In this document: piece after piece, positions 14,727 to 18,624 of the stretch
How the letters are laid out: each line of letters begins with the position of its first letter
Position numbering within the stretch: position 1 is the stretch's first letter
Assembly (NCBI GenBank): GCA_025360395.1
Contig: JANYCH010000077.1
Location: 1 to 18,624 of the forward strand
DNA length: 18,624 nt
DNA from: Cytophagales bacterium
GTDB lineage: Bacteria; Bacteroidota; Bacteroidia; Cytophagales; UBA9547
Reading direction: 5' to 3'
Made by a program: the position numbers and the translations under genes
The notes under the pieces: generated by a model
Databases searched by the model: none
Seen by the model: the letters and a program-made list of their open reading frames with translations, nothing else
Told to the model about the DNA's origin: nothing

Positions 14727-15119
14727 ATGTCTTCTATTTTTACCAAAATTATAAATGGAGATATCCCCTGCTATAAAATTGCAGAAGATGATCTCCATTT
14801 TGCTTTTCTGGATATTAATCCCCTCTCGGAAGGTCACACACTGGTAATCCCTAAACAAGAAACAGATTATATCTTTGATCTGGAGGATAGTGCGTTGTCA
14901 TCCTTACACATATTTGCCAAAAGAATAGCAGTTGCTTTAAAAAAATCGGTGCCTTGTGTTAGGGTAGGAGTGGCTGTAATAGGTTTGGAAGTACCTCATG
15001 CTCATATTCACCTGGTGCCGTTCAGCAATATGCAACAAATGAATTTTTCAAATCCCAAGCTGAAATTTACCAATGAGGCACTTGATGCAATTGCTGCCAG
15101 AATCCGTAAGAACCTTTAA
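14727..15119 (+). CDS. HIT-family nucleotide-binding hydrolase
   Basis: A 130-residue histidine-triad protein. The triad HAHIHLVP (91-98) carries His91, His93 and His95, of which the middle one is the expected nucleophile; FLDINPLSEGHTLVIPK (27-43) forms the nucleotide pocket. Members of the HINT branch hydrolyse AMP-lysine, phosphoramidates or dinucleotides. The usual bacterial Asn-x-Gly before the triad is here changed (VGVAVIGLEVPHAH). It lies two bases after greA. Its TAA overlaps the stop of the convergent repeat protein by four bases within a TTTAA. Confidence 0.93.
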   Translation: MSSIFTKIINGDIPCYKIAEDDLHFAFLDINPLSEGHTLVIPKQETDYIFDLEDSALSSLHIFAKRIAVALKKSVPCVRVGVAVIGLEVPHAHIHLVPFSNMQQMNFSNPKLKFTNEALDAIAARIRKNL

Positions 15120-17035
15120 ATTTCATCATCAAAGTTTTTTTCCTCCTTTACTTCTCCCGTTTCAAGATAAAATTTCCATATCCCAATCATTTCACCGTTT
15201 TTATACTGGCCTGTCGCTTCAGGTTTACCATTTTCGAAATAGAACTTCCATGCTCCATCTTTTGCACCTTGCTTAAAGGTACCAACGCCTGAAATATTGC
15301 CATTTTCATGGTAGTACTTCCATTCGCCATCTGGTATTCCATTTTTATATTTCCCTGAGGCAGAAAGTGCTCCATTGTCTGAATAGCTTTTGCGCTGGCC
15401 ATTTCCATCTTTAAAATCCCCATTGTCCAATTTACTTCCGTTCTTATCTACAAGGTCGCTGATGCTTATTAATCTGCCTTCCTTCCAGTTTTCTGTTTGC
15501 ATCAGGCGGGCATTGTCGTAATAGTAAGTCCAAACACTGTCTTCGTTTCCGGCGATATATTTGCCTGTATTTGCCATTTTTCCATTTGGATGGTAGTATC
15601 TCCATGTTCCTGTTTCGTCGCCGCTTGCATAATTTCCCTCTGATTCTAACTGGCCTGTAGGGTAATATATTTTCCAATAACCATCCTCAAGGCCATTTAC
15701 AAAATATCCGTCCATATTCTGTTTACCATCTTCATAAAAGCTTTTCCAGTGACCGGATTTGTCACCAGAAATATATAAACCTGTTTTAGAAATGGTACTG
15801 TCAAGATAAAATTCAGTCCAAATTCCTTCCTGGTTTCCTTTTTCATATTTTCCGATGGCGGCAATTTTACCATTTTCATGATATTCTTTCCAATCTCCTT
15901 CCTGTGAGCCATGGACAAAACTTCCCTGTGATTTTATTTTACCATTTTCATGAAATTCTGTCCATACACTGTCTTCTTCCCCGTTCTTATATTTTCCAAT
16001 TGAAGATAGTTTTCTGTTTTCATAGAAGTCTTTTGATAAACCATTTTCCAGGCCTTTAGTAAAATGTGTTTCAGATGCTGGTAAACCATTTTCATAAAAT
16101 TCTCTTACAAGTCCATCAACCAAGCCTTCTTTATAAATTAAGTCCATTTTTGGTTTTCCATCGGGATAAATCAATTTACCCCTTCCATCTTTTAAACCGT
16201 TTTTATAATTATAGAATGCATATAGAATACCATTTTCGTCATATAACTTCACCTGACCAGAACCTTTGCTGAAGTCACCTTTGTCCAGCACTTTTCCTTT
16301 TTGGTCATTACATTCAGAAATTTCTTTTAAATGGCCTTTGTCATAAATTTCTTTCCTCGCTATTTTTTCGTTCTCATAATACTGAATGAAAGTTCCGTCT
16401 GATTTTCCTTCATGAAATGACCTTTGACTTTGAAGTTTACCAGAAAGGAAATAAGTCTCCGAATTCCCATCAGGGACATCATTCCGGTAAAAAGTTTTAG
16501 ACTGTATTTTGCCATTTTCAAAGTAGAGGATCCATTCGCCCTCCTTTTTGTCTAAAACGTATGAACCTTCTTCTGTAGGTTGTCCGTTCATGTCAAAGCT
16601 TCTGTATTTTCCCTGTTTAAGGTCGGATTTAAACAAAATATCTTTTTCCAGAGTACCATTTTCATAATAATATTTCCAGGTGCGGTCTTTTTTGCCTAAT
16701 TCATAATATCCTGAAACCTGCATATTTGCATTTGGATAAAAGGCTGTATATAAGCTATCGAGTTGATTTTCCTTGTTAAAACCAGTTTCTGAAATTTTAC
16801 TGTTGCTGTAATAGAAAGTAAAAGGGCCTTTCTCTTTGTTGTTTTTAAAATTTACTAAACCTTTTAATTTTCCTGTTTCATAAAATAATTTCCATGTGCC
16901 GGTTTTGATAGAATCATCGGATAGAAAACCTTGTGTTTTAAGGGCCTTGCTGGGATAATATTCTAAGAGTGTATCCTGAGAAACACCAGTAAAAGAATGA
17001 ACAATAAAAAAGATAAAAAATATTATTTTATTCAT
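15116..17035 (-). CDS. Secreted MORN-like (YwqK-type) repeat protein
   Basis: I choose the ATG at 17033-17035 (639 residues) because it directly begins a signal peptide (MNKIIFFIFFIVHSF, cut after GVSQ); an upstream in-frame ATG at 17072-17074 would add 13 polar residues before it. The mature protein is about 24 tandem units of 23-24 residues with the pattern GxWxxYYENGKI...G.YKNG, typical of MORN_2 repeats. Two non-standard units (around KGKVLDKGDFSKGSGQ and NGSKLDNGDFKDGNGQ) recur about 12 units apart and split the array in two blocks. Annotation pipelines call such proteins 'YwqK family antitoxin', but no toxin is present and export argues against that; it is more likely a beta-sheet cell-surface or periplasmic scaffold. 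It is monocistronic and its stop overlaps that of the HIT gene. Confidence 0.88.
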   Translation of the reverse strand: MNKIIFFIFFIVHSFTGVSQDTLLEYYPSKALKTQGFLSDDSIKTGTWKLFYETGKLKGLVNFKNNKEKGPFTFYYSNSKISETGFNKENQLDSLYTAFYPNANMQVSGYYELGKKDRTWKYYYENGTLEKDILFKSDLKQGKYRSFDMNGQPTEEGSYVLDKKEGEWILYFENGKIQSKTFYRNDVPDGNSETYFLSGKLQSQRSFHEGKSDGTFIQYYENEKIARKEIYDKGHLKEISECNDQKGKVLDKGDFSKGSGQVKLYDENGILYAFYNYKNGLKDGRGKLIYPDGKPKMDLIYKEGLVDGLVREFYENGLPASETHFTKGLENGLSKDFYENRKLSSIGKYKNGEEDSVWTEFHENGKIKSQGSFVHGSQEGDWKEYHENGKIAAIGKYEKGNQEGIWTEFYLDSTISKTGLYISGDKSGHWKSFYEDGKQNMDGYFVNGLEDGYWKIYYPTGQLESEGNYASGDETGTWRYYHPNGKMANTGKYIAGNEDSVWTYYYDNARLMQTENWKEGRLISISDLVDKNGSKLDNGDFKDGNGQRKSYSDNGALSASGKYKNGIPDGEWKYYHENGNISGVGTFKQGAKDGAWKFYFENGKPEATGQYKNGEMIGIWKFYLETGEVKEEKNFDDEI

Positions 17036-17145
17036 ATTAATGGCGATTTGCCTGTTAGAACATTTACTTAGCATTAAAATTAATAAATTATCATTATGTT
17101 ATTAAATGAGCAAATTAATAACAGGGTAAGTGTTAAGTAATATTA

Positions 17146-17156
17146 GGACACTGTCC
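17146..17156. other. Short perfect palindrome GGACACTGTCC in the spacer
   Basis: GGACA and TGTCC flank a single central C. The site lies in the 203-bp divergent spacer between the repeat-protein and glycosyltransferase genes, 83 bases before the latter. It stands out from AT-rich surroundings and could be an operator. Nothing else in the spacer (17036-17238) is clear beyond A/T-rich promoter-like DNA. Confidence 0.35.
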
Positions 17157-17238
17157 ATTATAATTCATCTTAACTATTTTTAGTAAAATGTTAATTTTTG
17201 CTAATTTTAAAGCTTTTGATAAATGATTATATTGAAAT

Positions 17239-17976
17239 TTGAAGAATAACCTACTAATTTTTATTCCTACATATAATGAAGCTGAAAATGTTAAGATCAT
17301 TTATCAGTTGATAAAGTCAATACAACTTCCTGAAAAGTTTGATATTCTTTTTTTGGATGATAATTCACCTGATGGGACTGGTGAGATTATCAATGAAATT
17401 GCAGTTAGCGACCCATCAGTATTTTATATTCACCGCAAAGGGAAATACGGGATAGGGAGTGCACACCAGGCCGGAATCGCCTGGGCTTATGAGAATCATT
17501 ATAAAACACTTATTACAATGGATTGCGACCTTACGCATTCTCCTGAATATATTGTTAAGTTTTTTGAAGCCGGTAAAAATAGCGGACTTGTTTTAGGTTC
17601 CCGATACCTTGAAAAAGACAGTCTTAAAACCTGGAATCTTTATAGGAAGTTGCTAACAAATTTGGGACATTTTTTAACAAAAAATATGCTTAATATGCCG
17701 TATGATGCAAGCGGCGCATTCAGATTATATAGGCTAGATTTAATAAATCCAGGTGTTTTTGAGTTGATCCAATCAAAAAGTTATTCCTTTTTCTTTGAGA
17801 GCTTGCTCATCCTTCATCTCAATAAGGTGAAAATAACAGAAATTCCTATTAAGCTACCTAAAAGAACTTATGGCAATTCAAAAATGAATATCAGGGATGC
17901 GTGGACAAGTTTTTATTTTCTTTTTAAAATGTTTAAAAAGAAACAGTTTTTTAAGAGAACCATGATATATGATTAA
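17239..17976 (+). CDS. Family 2 glycosyltransferase, dolichol-phosphate mannosyltransferase-like
   Basis: A 245-residue GT2 enzyme of the DPM1 type, which transfers a sugar from a nucleotide donor to a polyprenyl phosphate on the inner membrane face. Motifs: IPTYNEAENV (9-18), LDDNSPDGTG (39-48), the metal-binding MDCDLTHSPE (94-103, Asp95 and Asp97), LGSRY (119-123), ASGAFRLYR (157-165) and the basic KLPKRTYGNSKM near the end. It is short and has no C-terminal membrane segments, like human DPM1. The start is TTG: an in-frame TGA (17233-17235) lies two codons upstream, there is no ATG before the first motif, and the motif begins eight codons in. The stop overlaps the methyltransferase gene by 8 bp, indicating a coupled pair. 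Confidence 0.9.
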   Translation: MKNNLLIFIPTYNEAENVKIIYQLIKSIQLPEKFDILFLDDNSPDGTGEIINEIAVSDPSVFYIHRKGKYGIGSAHQAGIAWAYENHYKTLITMDCDLTHSPEYIVKFFEAGKNSGLVLGSRYLEKDSLKTWNLYRKLLTNLGHFLTKNMLNMPYDASGAFRLYRLDLINPGVFELIQSKSYSFFFESLLILHLNKVKITEIPIKLPKRTYGNSKMNIRDAWTSFYFLFKMFKKKQFFKRTMIYD

Positions 17977-18624
17977 AGGCGGAAATAAAGAAATTGTATT
18001 TACCGGTAAAGACGGGGAAGTTCAGGAAGATTGGAATATTTATTGGTCTAACCAAAACAAAACAAGCAGTAAGGTTTATGATAAGTTTGCAGATTTCTAT
18101 CGCAACAATATCATAAGACGGGCTTTAAACCATTTTATATTTAAGCACTTTGTACCTCATAATGAAATACTTCATGCAGGATGCGGAAGTGGTAAAGTTG
18201 ATACGGATGTAATTGATTCATATCAGGTTACAGCACTGGATATTTCATATACAGCACTTCAGATATATGATACAGTAAACCCACAAAAGGCCAAATTAAT
18301 ACAGGCAAGTATTTTTGAAATGCCATTTGAAAATGAATCTTTCGATGGAATCTATAACCTGGGTGTGATGGAACATTTTGAAGAGGTTGAGATTCATAAA
18401 ATTTTAACAGAATTTAAAAGGGTTTTAAAGCCCGGTTGTAAAATTGTATTGTTCATCCCTCCTGTTTTTGGGCTTACGGTTAGGGTGCTGGATACTGCTC
18501 ATTTTATTTTGAATGATGTTTTTAAACAGAATATAAAACTTCATCCGGATGAGATTACCCGTGTGAAATCACACAATCATATTAAAAAGATTATTGAAAA
18601 GGCAGGTTTTGAATTTGTTGAATA
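17969..18624 (+). CDS. SAM-dependent methyltransferase (3' partial)
   Basis: The frame opens at ATG 17969, overlaps the end of the glycosyltransferase gene by 8 bp, and runs off the right edge after 218 codons. It is a class I Rossmann methyltransferase: motif I ILHAGCGSGKVDTDV (67-81), an acidic post-I residue in LDIS (90-93), a motif II-like SFDGIYNLGVMEHFEE (124-139), and LKPGCKIVLFIPP (153-165). The VMEHFEE sequence is typical of methyltransferase type 11/12 proteins found in glycan and lipid biosynthesis clusters. The acceptor is unknown; pairing with a GT2 enzyme suggests a lipid-linked sugar or cell-surface glycan. Confidence 0.88.
   Translation, partial: MIKGGNKEIVFTGKDGEVQEDWNIYWSNQNKTSSKVYDKFADFYRNNIIRRALNHFIFKHFVPHNEILHAGCGSGKVDTDVIDSYQVTALDISYTALQIYDTVNPQKAKLIQASIFEMPFENESFDGIYNLGVMEHFEEVEIHKILTEFKRVLKPGCKIVLFIPPVFGLTVRVLDTAHFILNDVFKQNIKLHPDEITRVKSHNHIKKIIEKAGFEFVE

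Noticed and set aside
15116..17035. A toxin-antitoxin module, as the usual 'YwqK family antitoxin' label would imply
   Set aside because: The protein has a signal peptide and about 24 repeats, and there is no small toxin-like gene next to it.
15116..17035. A CRISPR-like or tandem DNA repeat array because of the regular ~70-bp periodicity
   Set aside because: The periodicity comes from protein repeats in one continuous frame; the DNA units are too divergent and there are no constant repeats with spacers.
17036..17074. Upstream ATG (17072-17074) as the start of the repeat protein
   Set aside because: It would put 13 polar residues, including Cys, Arg and Asn, in front of a complete signal peptide that begins at the ATG at 17033-17035.
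1..18624. tRNA, rRNA, IS elements, integrase or phage genes
   Set aside because: No cloverleaf, transposase or phage motif was seen on either strand; coding density and strand layout are those of an ordinary chromosomal region.

Overview
The window is chromosomal DNA from a Bacteroidota bacterium, most likely of the Cytophagales type. The evidence is a gliding-motility/type IX secretion lipoprotein (SprE/PorW type), low-GC DNA, promoter boxes of the Bacteroidota form TAnnTTTG, a Bacteroidota-type long NagB with a PIG-L domain, tandem DUF1573 domains, an RRM protein with a glycine-rich tail, and a long YwqK/MORN-type repeat protein. No IS element, prophage, CRISPR array, tRNA or rRNA is visible. 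The genus cannot be fixed from the sequence alone.

Layout. 1-3516 (+): the sprE-like gene, cut by the left edge, overlaps by one base (TAATG) a small lipoprotein with a degenerate Rieske fold. 3520-5552 (-): an isolated hisA, then a 167-bp spacer with a long imperfect inverted repeat, then a periplasmic TPR protein. 5634-7526 (+): an Upf1/IGHMBP2-like superfamily 1 helicase, converging through a shared hairpin terminator on an RRM RNA-binding protein (7587-8234, -). 8424-10319 (+): a NagB/PIG-L fusion, converging through a perfect 19-bp hairpin on two minus-strand envelope genes (10410-10946 and 11059-11712). 11821-14144 (+): pheS, a tandem DUF1573 protein and a very acidic repeat protein, ending at a clear terminator. 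14242-15119 (+): greA and a HIT-family protein, 2 bp apart. 15116-17035 (-): a secreted protein of about 24 MORN-like repeats whose stop codon overlaps that of the HIT gene. 17239 to the right edge (+): a DPM1-like glycosyltransferase starting with TTG, overlapping by 8 bp a SAM-dependent methyltransferase that runs off the window. No stretch without a gene exceeds about 200 bp.

Function. Most genes are core (phenylalanyl-tRNA synthetase, transcript cleavage factor, histidine synthesis, amino-sugar catabolism, helicase) or envelope functions (secretion/motility lipoprotein, TPR, beta-barrel-like and repeat proteins). The last two genes look like the start of a glycan or glycolipid modification unit. 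I see no clear new multi-gene defence or mobile system. The most unusual items are the cluster-less Rieske-like lipoprotein coupled to sprE, the altered active-site position in the NagB/PIG-L fusion, the acidic hexapeptide-repeat protein, the two-tier repeat architecture of the MORN protein, and the nested inverted repeat at 4251-4406.
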